A DNA stretch of 64,000 nt from Seriola aureovittata (GCF_021018895.1 NC_079374.1:3404212-3468211); one strand, 5' to 3'; shown: positions 28,001-36,539, numbered from the stretch's first letter. A program made the numbers and translations. Notes: a model not told the origin generated them from the sequence alone.

Positions 28001-31000
28001 TAAAATGTCATAGTATAGTAAGGCATAAAAATGTCATAGTATAGTAAGGCATAAAATGTCATAAAAATGTCATAGTATAATAAGGCATAAAAATGTCATA
28101 GTATAGTAAGGCATAAAATGTCATAAAAATGTCATAGTATAGTAAGGCATAAAATGTCATAAAAATATCATAGTATAATAAGGCATAAAAATGTCATAGT
28201 ATAGTAAGGCATAAAATGTCATAAAAATGTCATAGTATAGTAAGGCATAAAATGTCATAAAAATGTCATAGTATAATAACGCATAAAAATGTTATTGTAT
28301 AGTAAGGCATAAAATGTCATAAAAATATCATAGTATAATAAGGCATAAAAATTTCATAGTATGGTAAGGCATAAAATGTGAGTATAGTAAGGCATAAAAT
28401 GTCATAAAAATGTCATAGTATAATAAGGCATGAAAATGTCATAGTATAGTAAGGCATCAAATGTCATAAAACGTCATAGTATAATAAGGCATAAAATGTC
28501 ATAAAAATGTCATAGTATAATAAGGCATAAAAATGTCATATTATAGTAAGGCATAAAATGTCACAGTATAATAAGGCATAAAATGTCATAAAAATGTCAT
28601 AGTATAATAAGGCATAGAAAATGTTATAGTATAGTAAGGCATAAAATGTCATAAAAATGTGTTAGTATAATAAGGAATTAAAATGTCATAGTATAGTAAG
28701 GCATAAAAATGTCATAGTATAGTAAGGCATAAAACGTTATATTGTAACTGTTCTGCTCTATCCTGTTTTCACTCCTCCTTCTCTCCTGCAGGACTCCTCT
28801 TCATGGTGCGGCGTTCGCGGGCCACGTCGACTGTGTCCAGCTGCTCCTTTCACACGATGCACCTGTTGATGCTGTGGACCAATCAGGTCACACTCCACTG
28901 ATGATGGCTGCTGAGAAGGGCAGAGTCGGGGCTCTCGGTACTGACACCTTTTCCTTGGCTCATGGCCTTGTTACTTCAGTGTGTTTTTGTTGTTTCACAA
29001 TATTTAACTGTAGTTTAAATTTTACATATATGTTCTGTTGTTTCCTGCAGAGCTGCTGTTGACCAGCGCCAACGCCAACCTCAGTTTGACAGACAAAGAT
29101 GGCAACACCGCCCTGCATCTATCCTGCAGTAATGTAAGTGTCCGCAAGGGGGCGTCCACCTCCACTTTAAATACTTACTAGTCTTAATCCCAATGTGTTT
29201 AAGAAACTCCACCTCCCACTGTTTCAGTGAGACCTGCACACAAACTGATTGGTTATTGTCTCTGTCAGTCAACATATCAATAACCCTCAGTTTTATGAAC
29301 AAAATAAACTTAATGTAAGCCTCTTTTCCTGTTGTTAAAGAATTATTCAAGCATCATTTTTGGTTGTGTCCCGTTCTCCTTTATGGGAAATGAGTCTGTA
29401 CAGAGTTTACTAAACAGTTTTCTATGTTATTCATTTGTTATGATGCTTTAGTAAAAATTCACATTACAGCCTTGAACCTCATGAAGTCAGGAATAAAAAG
29501 TCATGGCATAGTAAGGCATAAATTTATTATTTGTCAGTTATGAGGCTCATAGTTGCTGTCAGTTTCACACTAATTAGGTTTGTTACTGTTTTATTATGAG
29601 CTGTCATATTTGACAGCTTCACATTTCTAATAAAATGCTTCATGAAACATTATTTTCTATATATAAACATTCAATATAAATTGTGACTGCAACTATTCAC
29701 ATGAAATAAATATATATTTTCAAATAATCTTGGCAAAAAATGTACAATACATCCATATTTGAAACTTTTTATTCTTTTTTCTTTTCTTTTTTACTTATAT
29801 ATTTTATTTTTAAGTATCTTTTTTTCACAAGGTACAGTGTACAGAACAGCAACATGAATGCAACAGTAAAACATATATTGCCAGCATATTAACATGTTAG
29901 TATCTATATTATAAATGTCAGATGGGACATAATGGACTTTGATAATAAAAAATAAATAAATCAAAACAGCAAAAAGCAAGACAAATGGGATTTTAAGCTG
30001 CAACTGTGAAGAAGCAAACCACCAGTCATGAATCCTACCCTAGTATCCACATAGTTCCTTTTAATTGGATTAATCAATTAAAAAATAACCAATTTATATA
30101 AGGTCCACATAGGAAATCATCAGAGGTCTGGAACAAAAGTACTGAGGCTTTAACAGCCATTTTTTGCTGAAATCAAACACAATAAGTCGGTAAAAAGGAC
30201 ATTTAAGACTTTTTTTTTAAGCCTGTTATAACCTGACATCTCGTCCTTATAGGGAAAAGAAGACTGTGTGTTGTTGATCCTGGAGAAACTGTCTGACACT
30301 GCGCTCATAAACGCCACAAATGCAGCGCTGCAGACGTGAGTATCCTCTGTCCCGAGCAAAAAGAATTTAATGTCACTGTAATTTGATGCATTAGAAATGA
30401 TCCATGTAGAGAACGTAAGATTACAAGTTTCATTCTTTATACTGAAGCATCAGCAGGACAGACACAGTACGATGATAATTCTTTCTTTTCGTCTGTACCG
30501 TCAGTCCTCTCCACCTGGCGGCTCGCAGCGGTCTGAAGCAGGCGGTCCAGGAGCTGCTGTCCCGAGGAGCCAACGTTCAGACGGTGGATGAGAACGGTAG
30601 GATGAACCTGGTCTGATCTGTTCTGGTCTGATCCGATCCAGGCTCTTACTGTGATGAAGCTGCACGCCACTGTCACTGGTTTCCTCCGTTCCAGCATGAG
30701 CTCAGTGTTTCAGTCTGGTTTCTCTGTGTGCGCTGCAAATGAATGTGTCTTTAAAAAGGGTTCCCACTGCTCAGAGTAGAGATGTGACGAGAAAAAGAAG
30801 GAGGAGAAAGATGGAGAACAACAAAGATTTCCTGCTGGACATGAACAGGGGACATTTCACGTTATTAGTTCAACAATGTAATGACTCCGTAAAAACCTCG
30901 TTAAAACTCAGCCTCTAATTATCAATAATAATTTACAGTACTGATTTAGCATTGAGCTCCTATAACACTGTCAAACTCAAAACAAAAAAAGGTCAAAACA

Positions 31001-32958
31001 TTCTTCATTCTTTGCCAAAACCTGGTGTCTACATTACCCACGATGCAACTGAAGTGAGATCTGGGTGTGTTGTGTTAGTAACAGCTAATGTGGCCTGACT
31101 CACTTCTTTCAAACTGGTTTTCAGACCAAACTGAAGTTGTGACCTCACACAGTTTCCCCTGGAGTCACTAAATCCTTCATACTTCACTCCATACTCACCA
31201 AGAGTGAAGGTGGTGGGGGTTAAAAGTTTCCTCAGTGGATCTGAAAGGACTTAAATCTTCAGATTCATGAAGACGTGGAGTTTGACCTCGGGGCGACTGT
31301 GGGAACTCTGATTTAAACTGTTTCCTTGCTGCTTGTTTGCTTTGTGTTATTAGACATTTTAAAGTCCAACTGAAATTAAATCTGAAAACATATCTGCTCT
31401 GTAATATGGAGTCATAGGAGTGCCAAAACAAGAATGAATCTACAAAAGAATTAGAATACAAATGGGAAAAGCAAAGGCAGTAGGAAAAAAGCTAATCAAC
31501 AGGGAAAAAGCAAAGGCAATAAGTGAAAAGCAAAGGCAATAAGTGAAAAGCAAAGGCAATAGGGGAAAAGCAAAGGCAACAAGTGAAAAGCAAAGGCAAT
31601 AGGGGAAAAGCAAAGGCAATAGGGGAAAAGCAAAGGCAACAGGGGAAAAGCAAAGGCAATAGGGGAAAAGCAAAGGCAACAGGGGAAAAGCAAAGGCAAT
31701 AAGAGAAAAGCAAAGGCAATAGGGGAAAAGCAAAGGCAACAGGGGAAAAGCAAAGGCAATAGGGGAAAAGCAAAGGCAACAGGGGAAAAGCAAAGGCAAC
31801 AGGGGAAAAGCAAAGGCAATAGGGGAAAAGCAAAGGCAACAGGGGAAAAGCAAAGGCAACAGGGGAAAAGCAAAGGCAACAGGGGAAAAGCAAAGGCAAT
31901 AGGGGAAAAGCAAAGGCAATAGGGGAAAAGCAAAGGCAACAGGGGAAAAGCAAAGGCAATAGGGGAAAAGCAAAGTCAACAGGGGAAAAGCAAAGGCAAT
32001 AGGGGAAAAGCAAAGGCAACAAGTGAAAAGCAAAGGCAATAAGTGAAAAGCAAAGGCAACAGGGGAAAAGCAAAGGCAACAAGTGAAAAGCAAAGGCAAC
32101 AAGGGAAAAGCAAAGGCAACAAGTGAAAAGCAAAGGCAATAGGGGGAAAGCAAAGGCAACAAGTGAAAAGCAAAGGCAACAAGTGAAAAGCAAAGGCAAC
32201 AAGTGAAAAGCAAAGGCAATAGGGGAAAAGCAAAGGCAACAAGTGAAAAGCAAAGGCAATAGGGGGAAAGCACATGGCTTCTTGATCCCTACAGTGTAAG
32301 CCTTTGTCAGCCTTTGTCAGCCTTTGTCAGCCTTTGTCATATGACCCCAAATGAACTCAACATATATAGAATACACATCATTTCAAACTGCAAAAAAAAG
32401 GTGGGGGGGGATTAAATGTGATTTCAGTTGGACTTTAATTAAATGTGTTTGTTCGTTAGTGGTAGTCGTCAGCTGTGGTCGTCCCCCTCCCCCCTCCTCA
32501 TGTCAGCTGGCTGGACACTAATGGAATGCTGCTCCGTCCCTCCTTCTGTCTCCTGCTCCTGTCTCTGCTTTGCCTTCCTCGCTTCCTCCACGTCCACGTC
32601 TCGCCCTCCTTTCTCCCTTTTGTCCCTCTCCCTCCCTCCCTGCCTCCTTCCTCTCTCTCTTTTCTCTCTCGGTCTTTCTCTCTGTCTCTCTACCTCAGGT
32701 CTGACCCCTGCTCTGGCTTGTGCTCCTAGCAGAGAGGTGGCTGACTGTCTGGCTCTCATTCTGGCTACCATGATGCCTTTCTGCTCCCCTTGCAGCTCCG
32801 GGGCTCCCTCCCCAGGCTCCCTGCTGAGGCAGCTGCCCCACCAGGGGGGTAAAGGCCCGGGCACCGGCCCTCGGGGGCCACGCAGCCCCAGGAACCCCTC
32901 CGGACCCTCCAGCGAGGGAACCACCGAGAACGACTCGGAGGACTCGGAAACCTTCTGA
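666..32958 (+). CDS. ankrd44: ankrd44, PP6 regulatory ankyrin repeat subunit B (27 exons, lacks first coding exon)
   Basis: Encodes a scaffold subunit of the protein phosphatase 6 holoenzyme, almost wholly ankyrin repeats (family knowledge: ANKRD28/44/52 bind PP6 and SAPS subunits). The 27 in-window exons join without a frame break to 1,048 codons plus TGA; about nine N-terminal residues should lie in an exon left of the window. Ankyrin signatures of the TPLHxAA type recur through the protein. Diagnostic matches to ANKRD44 rather than ANKRD28 or ANKRD52 are [20 protein letters not shown], the [10 protein letters not shown] region, and the acidic EDSETF end. Exon numbering starts at 2, assuming one upstream coding exon. 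Exons: 666-749, 2942-3020, 3837-3907, 4969-5169, 5740-5827, 6727-6869, 7315-7527, 8292-8370, 8451-8565, 8656-8738, 11887-11950, 12256-12324, 13790-13930, 14500-14565, 15709-15820, 16520-16591, 16896-17097, 17784-17871, 17951-18068, 18258-18480, 18676-18763, 18930-19013, 28792-28937, 29051-29133, 30253-30335, 30505-30596, 32699-32958. Confidence 0.95.
1340..1560. repeat. CA/GT-associated interspersed repeat (ggaccccacaggtgctgaaa)
   Basis: The phrase ggaccccacaggtgctgaaa occurs twice, with related ggacctcacaagtgatgaga and ggtcctcacaagtattacaa between short GT runs. Related phrases recur at 2110-2330 and 6915-6990. Confidence 0.65.
2110..2330. repeat. second copy of the ggacc(c/t)cacaagtg repeat
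   Basis: Contains gggcccccacaagtgctgaa, ttggtcctcacaagtcatca and gtggaccccacaagggacaa. Confidence 0.6.
2942..3020 (+). CDS. ankrd44: ankrd44 exon 3
   Basis: Encodes [20 protein letters not shown] and the LLILSG end of an ankyrin repeat. The exon is 79 nt and ends in phase 1 at gtaaat. Confidence 0.93.
3021..3836 (+). other. ankrd44 intron 3, nothing distinctive
   Basis: AT-rich single-copy-looking sequence. I see no gene, hairpin or repeat that I can name. Confidence 0.6.
3837..3907 (+). CDS. ankrd44: ankrd44 exon 4
   Basis: Encodes [20 protein letters not shown] then SRSE, a near-exact match to the vertebrate family. The acceptor is ctctgcag. The donor gtgaga runs straight into a (CA)25 tract. 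Confidence 0.94.
3914..3963. repeat. (AC)25 microsatellite at the ankrd44 exon 4 donor
   Basis: Starts six bases after the exon boundary (gtgaga then acacac). Confidence 0.98.
4969..5169 (+). CDS. ankrd44: ankrd44 exon 5
   Basis: 67 codons, phase 0 at both ends. It contains [20 protein letters not shown] and [14 protein letters not shown]. The [16 protein letters not shown] segment separates ANKRD44 from its paralogues. Confidence 0.95.
5170..6726 (+). other. ankrd44 introns 5 and 6 around exon 6
   Basis: Apart from exon 6 (5740-5827) these hold AT-rich sequence with no coding or repeat array that I can support. Confidence 0.6.
5740..5827 (+). CDS. ankrd44: ankrd44 exon 6
   Basis: Encodes [20 protein letters not shown] then [10 protein letters not shown]. 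The exon is 88 nt and ends in phase 1. Confidence 0.94.
6727..6869 (+). CDS. ankrd44: ankrd44 exon 7
   Basis: Encodes [20 protein letters not shown] and the repeat with [11 protein letters not shown]. The exon is 143 nt and ends in phase 0 at gtcagg. Confidence 0.94.
7315..7527 (+). CDS. ankrd44: ankrd44 exon 8
   Basis: 71 codons, phase 0 at both ends, containing two full repeats ([13 protein letters not shown] and [20 protein letters not shown]). It starts with IDESNAFG after a caacag acceptor. Confidence 0.94.
7756..8122 (+). repeat. percomorph-type interspersed repeat family A
   Basis: Carries the recognisable series gattagtcggttgacaggaa, caattttgctaattgattaa, then ccagcttccaaaatctggat and tctgacattttatt. 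I see the same series at several other places in the window. Confidence 0.7.
8151..8226 (+). mobile_element. 3' tail fragment of the same SINE family
   Basis: tttcctgtccctctccact followed by acataaaggcataaaaactg and an A-rich end aligns with the tail of the complete SINE at 39928. The tRNA head is missing. Confidence 0.75.
8292..8370 (+). CDS. ankrd44: ankrd44 exon 9
   Basis: Encodes [20 protein letters not shown] then QTLIQNG, a strongly conserved family block. The exon is 79 nt and ends in phase 1. Confidence 0.94.
8451..8565 (+). CDS. ankrd44: ankrd44 exon 10
   Basis: Encodes [20 protein letters not shown] and [16 protein letters not shown]. The donor is the unusual gttcgt, but frame and homology both require the join here. 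Confidence 0.92.
8656..8738 (+). CDS. ankrd44: ankrd44 exon 11
   Basis: Encodes [20 protein letters not shown] then CRKLLSSG. The exon is 83 nt and ends in phase 1, immediately before the alternatively spliced acceptor of exon 12. Confidence 0.94.
8739..11841 (+). other. ankrd44 intron 11 (3.1 kb)
   Basis: Single-copy-looking AT-rich intron. Short open frames at 9789, 9994 and 11370 have no recognisable homology, codon structure or splice context. The (TC)20 tract is at its 3' end. Confidence 0.6.
11740..11779. repeat. (TC)20 microsatellite before ankrd44 exon 12
   Basis: Lies about 60 bp upstream of the distal alternative acceptor at 11841. Confidence 0.98.
11842..11886 (+). CDS. ankrd44: ankrd44 exon 12, alternative 5' extension of 15 codons
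   Basis: The acceptor gccctcgtcag at 11841, preceded by a (CT)20 tract, opens a 45-nt in-frame extension reading [16 protein letters not shown] (leading Gly split across the junction). I recall human ANKRD44 and ANKRD52 forms with a matching insert of the type (Y/F)SI-x-SNEHVLSAG before the same FxIxTPD block. The match suggests a real, conserved isoform choice rather than intron read-through. Confidence 0.72.
11887..11950 (+). CDS. ankrd44: ankrd44 exon 12 (short form)
   Basis: Encodes [20 protein letters not shown]. The acceptor used here is tctgcag. A second in-frame acceptor 45 nt upstream (exon start 11842) adds 15 codons. Confidence 0.92.
12256..12324 (+). CDS. ankrd44: ankrd44 exon 13
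   Basis: Encodes [20 protein letters not shown] then CG. The exon is 69 nt and ends in phase 2 at gtaaga. Confidence 0.92.
12917..12973. repeat. 10-bp tandem repeat gtgtgtaggt
   Basis: About five to six copies of gtgtgtaggt in ankrd44 intron 13. Confidence 0.9.
13475..13600 (+). repeat. interspersed repeat family A fragment
   Basis: Shares agtcatttttcaagcaaaaa and the following gene-free block with the other family A copies. Confidence 0.6.
13790..13930 (+). CDS. ankrd44: ankrd44 exon 14
   Basis: Contains two repeats, [18 protein letters not shown] and [12 protein letters not shown]. The acceptor follows a CT-rich tract, and the donor is gtgagg. Confidence 0.94.
13949..14165 (-). repeat. 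interspersed repeat family B, reverse copy
   Basis: Begins cagtggtggaagaagtgttc, the reverse complement of the family B end, and continues to caagtacttt. Confidence 0.65.
14440..14480. repeat. CCCT-rich tract before ankrd44 exon 15
   Basis: Repeated ccct/cctc units provide the pyrimidine tract for the acceptor at 14499. Confidence 0.9.
14500..14565 (+). CDS. ankrd44: ankrd44 exon 15
   Basis: Encodes a charged linker, [20 protein letters not shown], which corresponds to the SEELERARELKEKEA linker of mammalian ANKRD44. It interrupts the ankyrin stack. The exon is 66 nt. Confidence 0.88.
14566..16519 (+). other. ankrd44 introns 15 and 16 around exon 16
   Basis: No further coding seen. 14761-14880 has gataattgatacattttat and related AT-rich sequence that may be a family A remnant. 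Confidence 0.5.
15709..15820 (+). CDS. ankrd44: ankrd44 exon 16
   Basis: Encodes [20 protein letters not shown] and [17 protein letters not shown]. The exon is 112 nt and ends in phase 0. Confidence 0.94.
16520..16591 (+). CDS. ankrd44: ankrd44 exon 17
   Basis: 24 codons, phase 0 at both ends, reading [20 protein letters not shown] then LHLA. The first half is a variable, acidic and His-rich loop. Confidence 0.9.
16896..17097 (+). CDS. ankrd44: ankrd44 exon 18
   Basis: Encodes [20 protein letters not shown], then a repeat with [15 protein letters not shown], then TPVHLA. The exon is 202 nt. Confidence 0.94.
17098..17783 (+). other. ankrd44 intron 18
   Basis: Nothing recognisable except the (TC)n at its 3' end. 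The region 17150-17250 has atatggccaaaagtatgcgg, a phrase common in fish DNA-transposon remnants, but too short to call. Confidence 0.45.
17718..17773. repeat. (TC)n microsatellite serving as polypyrimidine tract of exon 19
   Basis: Alternating TC ends ten bases before the acceptor AG at 17782-17783. Confidence 0.97.
17784..17871 (+). CDS. ankrd44: ankrd44 exon 19
   Basis: Encodes [20 protein letters not shown] then [10 protein letters not shown] (TC)27 tract just upstream supplies the polypyrimidine tract of its acceptor. Confidence 0.92.
17951..18068 (+). CDS. ankrd44: ankrd44 exon 20
   Basis: Encodes [20 protein letters not shown] and [18 protein letters not shown]. The exon is 118 nt and ends in phase 0. 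Confidence 0.94.
18258..18480 (+). CDS. ankrd44: ankrd44 exon 21
   Basis: Encodes [40 protein letters not shown] and [12 protein letters not shown]. The SWLSELL motif supports the ANKRD44 assignment. Confidence 0.95.
18676..18763 (+). CDS. ankrd44: ankrd44 exon 22
   Basis: Encodes [20 protein letters not shown] then PFTPLHCAV. The exon is 88 nt and ends in phase 2. Confidence 0.94.
18930..19013 (+). CDS. ankrd44: ankrd44 exon 23
   Basis: Encodes [20 protein letters not shown] then GCKDAKG. It is the last exon before the 9.8 kb minisatellite-filled intron. Confidence 0.94.
19024..19070. repeat. (GT)n microsatellite at the ankrd44 exon 23 donor
   Basis: GT repeats with two GC interruptions begin ten bases after the donor. 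Confidence 0.97.
19345..19628. mobile_element. fragments of a common fish interspersed repeat, partly inverted
   Basis: Contains the phrases gtggagtttacatgttctcc and cagtccaaatacatgcgaat, which I recognise from a widespread fish repeat with a tRNA-like head. The head itself (ctaaccactttaccaccgtg, 19601-19620) is present in reverse orientation at the very edge of the minisatellite, so at least two fragments are joined head-on. Confidence 0.65.
19629..28735. repeat. 9.1 kb AT-rich minisatellite with internal inversion
   Basis: Tandem array in ankrd44 intron 23, built from a 26-bp unit (core atgtcatagtataataaggc plus ataaa) alternating with a 10-bp atgtcataaa half-unit. From about 19629 to 20610 the array is in the opposite orientation (tatgccttactatactatga). 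From 20615 to 28735 it is in the forward orientation. It has almost no GC-rich positions apart from the aaggc core and no open reading frames. Variant units recur, which indicates higher-order duplication. Confidence 0.97.
20591..20634. repeat. inversion junction palindrome in the minisatellite
   Basis: Arms 20591-20610 and 20615-20634 pair at 18 of 20 positions around a 4-bp spacer (gaca). The orientation of the array switches exactly here. Confidence 0.9.
28792..28937 (+). CDS. ankrd44: ankrd44 exon 24
   Basis: Encodes [20 protein letters not shown] and [13 protein letters not shown]. It lies only about 50 bp after the end of the minisatellite, so the branch point and polypyrimidine tract must lie in 28741-28790. 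Confidence 0.94.
29051..29133 (+). CDS. ankrd44: ankrd44 exon 25
   Basis: Encodes [20 protein letters not shown] then LHLSCSN. The exon is 83 nt and ends in phase 0 at gtaagt. Confidence 0.94.
29495..29523 (+). repeat. single dispersed copy of the minisatellite unit
   Basis: AAAAAGTCATGGCATAGTAA followed by ggcataaa lies alone in ankrd44 intron 25, about 760 bp after the array, across two exons. Confidence 0.75.
30253..30335 (+). CDS. ankrd44: ankrd44 exon 26
   Basis: Encodes [20 protein letters not shown] then ATNAALQ, closely matching the family. Confidence 0.94.
30505..30596 (+). CDS. ankrd44: ankrd44 exon 27
   Basis: Encodes [20 protein letters not shown] then [11 protein letters not shown]. 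The exon is 92 nt and ends in phase 1. Confidence 0.94.
31481..32272. repeat. 20-bp purine-rich minisatellite, about 39 copies
   Basis: Unit aggggaaaagcaaaggcaay in ankrd44 intron 27. Two positions vary between units: a t/c site, and gggg versus agtg. The array makes the minus strand open in all three frames with a 20-residue period; those frames are not genes. Confidence 0.97.
32299..32340. repeat. 10-bp tandem repeat, four copies
   Basis: Four copies of gcctttgtca in tandem directly after the 20-bp minisatellite. Confidence 0.9.
32699..32958 (+). CDS. ankrd44: ankrd44 last coding exon (28) with stop
   Basis: Opens [20 protein letters not shown] and ILATMMPF, the hallmark end of the ANKRD28/44/52 ankyrin stack. 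It then runs through a Gly/Pro/Ser-rich disordered tail to NDSEDSETF and TGA at 32956-32958. The tail differs from the paralogues as I remember them, but the acidic DSETF ending is family-like. Confidence 0.95.
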
Positions 32959-33537
32959 CCGACTCTCTACCCTCCCACCTCCGACTGTGCGCCTGAACTT
33001 TTAACTTCCCCTCCTCCCCCCGGAGCGACGCAGGGTTCCTGCTCTGTGAGGTGCACTCTTCAGGTGGAGGTGTAGAGACTTGGTCGTGACGCAGCGTGGA
33101 TGTTTGCAGTGATGGAGCCAAGCGTTCAATATCAAATAAATAAATCAATCATCACATCAATAAACTACAGAAAATATAGAAACAAAACAATAATTAGTAA
33201 AAATAACTTCATGTCAGAGTTTCTGTAATTACTGCTCGTCAATGTTCACGTCAACATCAAAGTCGTAATTACAACTCAGGAAATTCAAATCTTTCTGAAA
33301 GCTCCGGTTTATCTGACTTAAAATAGTGCGGAAGTCTGTTGAAGGAAATTAAATTGTACTTAACAGTATTATATCATAGATACAGTGCTGCAGTGAATAA
33401 GTAGGATATGTTAACACTCACGTCTAAATCTGCAGTAAAATTAACTTAAGATTATTACTTTGTTCAAATGACACTCCTGCAGTGTGAAACATTTAGAATG
33501 TAATGTTGAGTTTTTATAATTTCTTGTTCTATATATT

Positions 33538-33700
33538 TTCAGTGGTGGTGAAAATATTCAGATCCTTTAAAGTACTAATATCACAAAGTCAAAATCCTAC
33601 ATTGAATATGTTACTTTAATAAGTATATAAGTATAATAAGAAATATGTTCTTAAAGAATTATAAGTATAAGTATTCAATGCAGAAAAATGGCCCATAATC
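33538..33700 (-). repeat. interspersed repeat family B, reverse copy in the ankrd44 3' region
   Basis: Begins cagtggtggtgaaaatattc and continues with stretches of cacaaagtcaaaatcctaca type. Confidence 0.6.
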
Positions 33701-35164
33701 ATAATTATGGATTATTATTACCACTAACGCATCAATGTAAAAGTGTTTTACTGTTGTAGTTGGTTCAAACTCATTTTTTCCCCTTTTATAGATTAAACTT
33801 CTGATTATTTTCTCAATTAATTGTTTGATTGATTGTTTGGTTTGTGAAAATTTTGAAAACACTGATAATCACAAGCCATAGAACCCAATGCTTGTTTTAA
33901 AAAATAAAATAAAATAAAGAAAATAACTTGCAGGAAATCTTCACATTTGAGAAACTTGAACCATGAAGATAGTTGTTGGTAGTTTATAACAAAACGTCAT
34001 ATTTTATAAGATCTAAATGAACTAAAGCTGCCAAATAAATTTACAATATTTCCCTTTGTTGTACACGAATAAATATTCTTAGTTACATTCCACCACTTTT
34101 AATTTATTTATGTGATTATTTCTTTTTTAGTTATTTAATATTGAACATCTGCGGCTCCGCACCGTCTTCATGTGGGAACATGTACAGAATCTCCCTCCTC
34201 TGACTCCAGGCTGGAGGCTCCGAGCTCTTTCCAAAAAACAAAAAAAAACAAAAACAAAACAGAAAAAACAAACAAAAAAACCAGAGACTGATGGGAGCAG
34301 CTGCACTGCCCCGGACTGACTCCTGCAGCCGAACAAGTTGCTCCCTGGAACTGTGGCTGAAGAAGGATTCGATCCGGACCAGTTCTGGTTCTGGGTCTGC
34401 ATGCTTGTGTTAACTCACACCACGGTTCGTTCTTTCTACTCACGGGTGCTTAAATCCAAACCGACCTCGGTACTTAGTCTCTGCATGGCATAGCAACGCG
34501 CCTCTGAGACTCGTTTTGTCTTAAAAAAATAATAATAATAATTAAAAAAAAGCCATTTTTAACTGTTTGTACAAAATGAAGTAGACCGTTAAGAAAGCTA
34601 CGTGTAATTTTAACCTTTTTATGATTTTGGCTTGTTGTTGTACCAAATATTTGACTTCCACCACGCGTAGATGACTACACATGACAAGGTACACGCAGTA
34701 GAGCTTGATTTTAACAACCGAAGCACAAACTAGGATTTTGCTGTTTGATTTTGAAGAACTGTGGCTGGAATGTGAAGTTTACAGCCTCCAGAGGACGTTT
34801 CGTCGTTTCAATAACCGCCAGGAAAGAGGAAATCACACTGGGTACATCTCAACTCCGTTCACTACGTTTCCCCTCATTGGCGTCTGTCGGCTGGTTCATC
34901 ATGTGGATTGTCATGAAATTTTATCCAGACATTCGCGGCCCCCAGAAGGTGACTCCCGCTGACTGTGAGCCACCGACAGGTCGACGTGTTTGACTTGTTC
35001 TGAAATATCTCAACAACTGCTGGATGTTTTTTTTTTCCATGAAACTCGAGACAGACGTCGTTTCTCCCCTCGGGATTTATTATAATAACTTTCCATGAAG
35101 CGCCGTCATCAGGTCAAACTTTTAATTTGTTTTGTGACCAAATACCTGCAAAACTAACGACATC

Positions 35165-35340
35165 CCCCATCGACAGAAAATTACTTGGCTGATTAATCGC
35201 TTCAGTTATTTTTCAAACAACACTGCCAAACATACGTCGCTTCCAGCTCCTGAAAGATTTCAAGTGTTTTCTTTGTCAAAACATCCACGATTGTTGTTCA
35301 GAAGTTTTCATATAATGTTTTCTGATTGAGAATCAGATTG
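35165..35340 (+). repeat. interspersed repeat family A copy
   Basis: Contains cgacagaaaattacttggct, gattaatcgcttcagtta and ttccagctcctgaaag, within the ankrd44 3' region. Confidence 0.65.
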
Positions 35341-36539
35341 AAGTGAAGGCGGAGGCGAACGTTTCTCATCCTGTTTTACATAGAAATGAATGGCGAGGAG
35401 ATTTTGGTCCTACTAGGCCTTTAATCAAATCCTGGTCTCGTGGATCCTTCTTCCTTAAAGCAAAAACAAAAGTTAAATGATGTCGAACCGGATCAGTTTC
35501 TGGGTCAGGATCAGGTGAGGGAACTGGGATGTGCCCACTGAGGAACACAGGGTTTGTGCAGACTTGATTGAAAGAGGAGATTTATGCATTTTTCTTTTTT
35601 TTTTTCCTGTGGCCCTTGAACGGCCTCCTGCACTGTTTCGACTCCCATGTTTTTATCCCGACCTGAAGTGCAACACCTCGTAGACCAGGGTAGCCGGCGG
35701 GGACCAAACTCACACCTATTTCCCACCTGGGCAGCTCTAAATGTCGAATCATGCAAGCCCAGATTCTCCACAAAGACCAAATTCCTGCGGCGATGAAAAG
35801 CTCTTTTGAGGTCTCCTCAGTTCGTCGTGGTATTTATTATTATCTAATACATGATGGTACAAATACTGCCAGCACTTAAATGTAAAATAACACAGGGCCT
35901 TGACCACTTTCCTCCCCTCTGTTTGTCTACCTACCAGCTATGTGCCATTGTCCTCAAACGTGTCCAGTGCCTTGATGTCGATTTAATTTTTCATTTGGTT
36001 TCCTTTACCACATATCCTGTGTTAGTAGATCCTGATATTCTTATGATTTTAAAGCAACAGTTCACCAGAATTACAAAATAAATTGTTTTTAAATGAACCC
36101 TAGTGGTGCCGAGTCACACGGGTTCGTCCAGGTTGGGAGATATTGGATTTTTGTTTTTTTTTGGTGCATTTTTATAGTCAAGTCGAGGCAGGAAGCAGAA
36201 ACAATGTGCCAAATATCAGTGATCAAAAGCTCCAGAAGAGCTACTAAATGGACCCGAGGGTGACAGTGTTTTATCAGATATTGTTTTCAAGATCGAGAAT
36301 GAACTTCTACGTCAACGTGGATCAGAAAAAAAAAAGAAAGAATAAAGTAAATTTAAATATTTTCAAGTTCATAATAACTGGGCAAACTCTCTGTGCTAAA
36401 GAAGATCATGTGAAGTGATTGAAAGCTCCAGAACAGCTACTAAATGGACCTTGAAGTGAGATTGTTTTGTCAGAGTTGCAGTTATTCTGTAATTATCTGG
36501 GTTTTTATGGTTCATTTATTTTGTATCGTTTTATTAGAA

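Noticed and set aside
19629..28735. CRISPR-like array
   Set aside because: The repeats are contiguous variants of one unit without unique spacers, inside an intron of a vertebrate gene.
31440..32273. A 277-codon minus-strand open frame of Cys/Leu/Phe-rich repeats, with two more overlapping frames
   Set aside because: It is the translation of the 20-bp minisatellite. All three frames are open because the unit lacks stop triplets; there is no start context, splice evidence or homology.
666..32958. Assignment to ankrd28 or ankrd52
   Set aside because: Residues in exons 5, 15, 21 and 23 and the tail ending DSETF fit ANKRD44 better. Linkage to pikfyve also agrees with both human genes lying on chromosome 2q as I recall.
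34127..36081. Possible small genes in the 33-39 kb interval
   Set aside because: Short open frames on both strands show no recognisable motif or exon-like splice context. They lie in probable 3' UTR with interspersed repeat copies.
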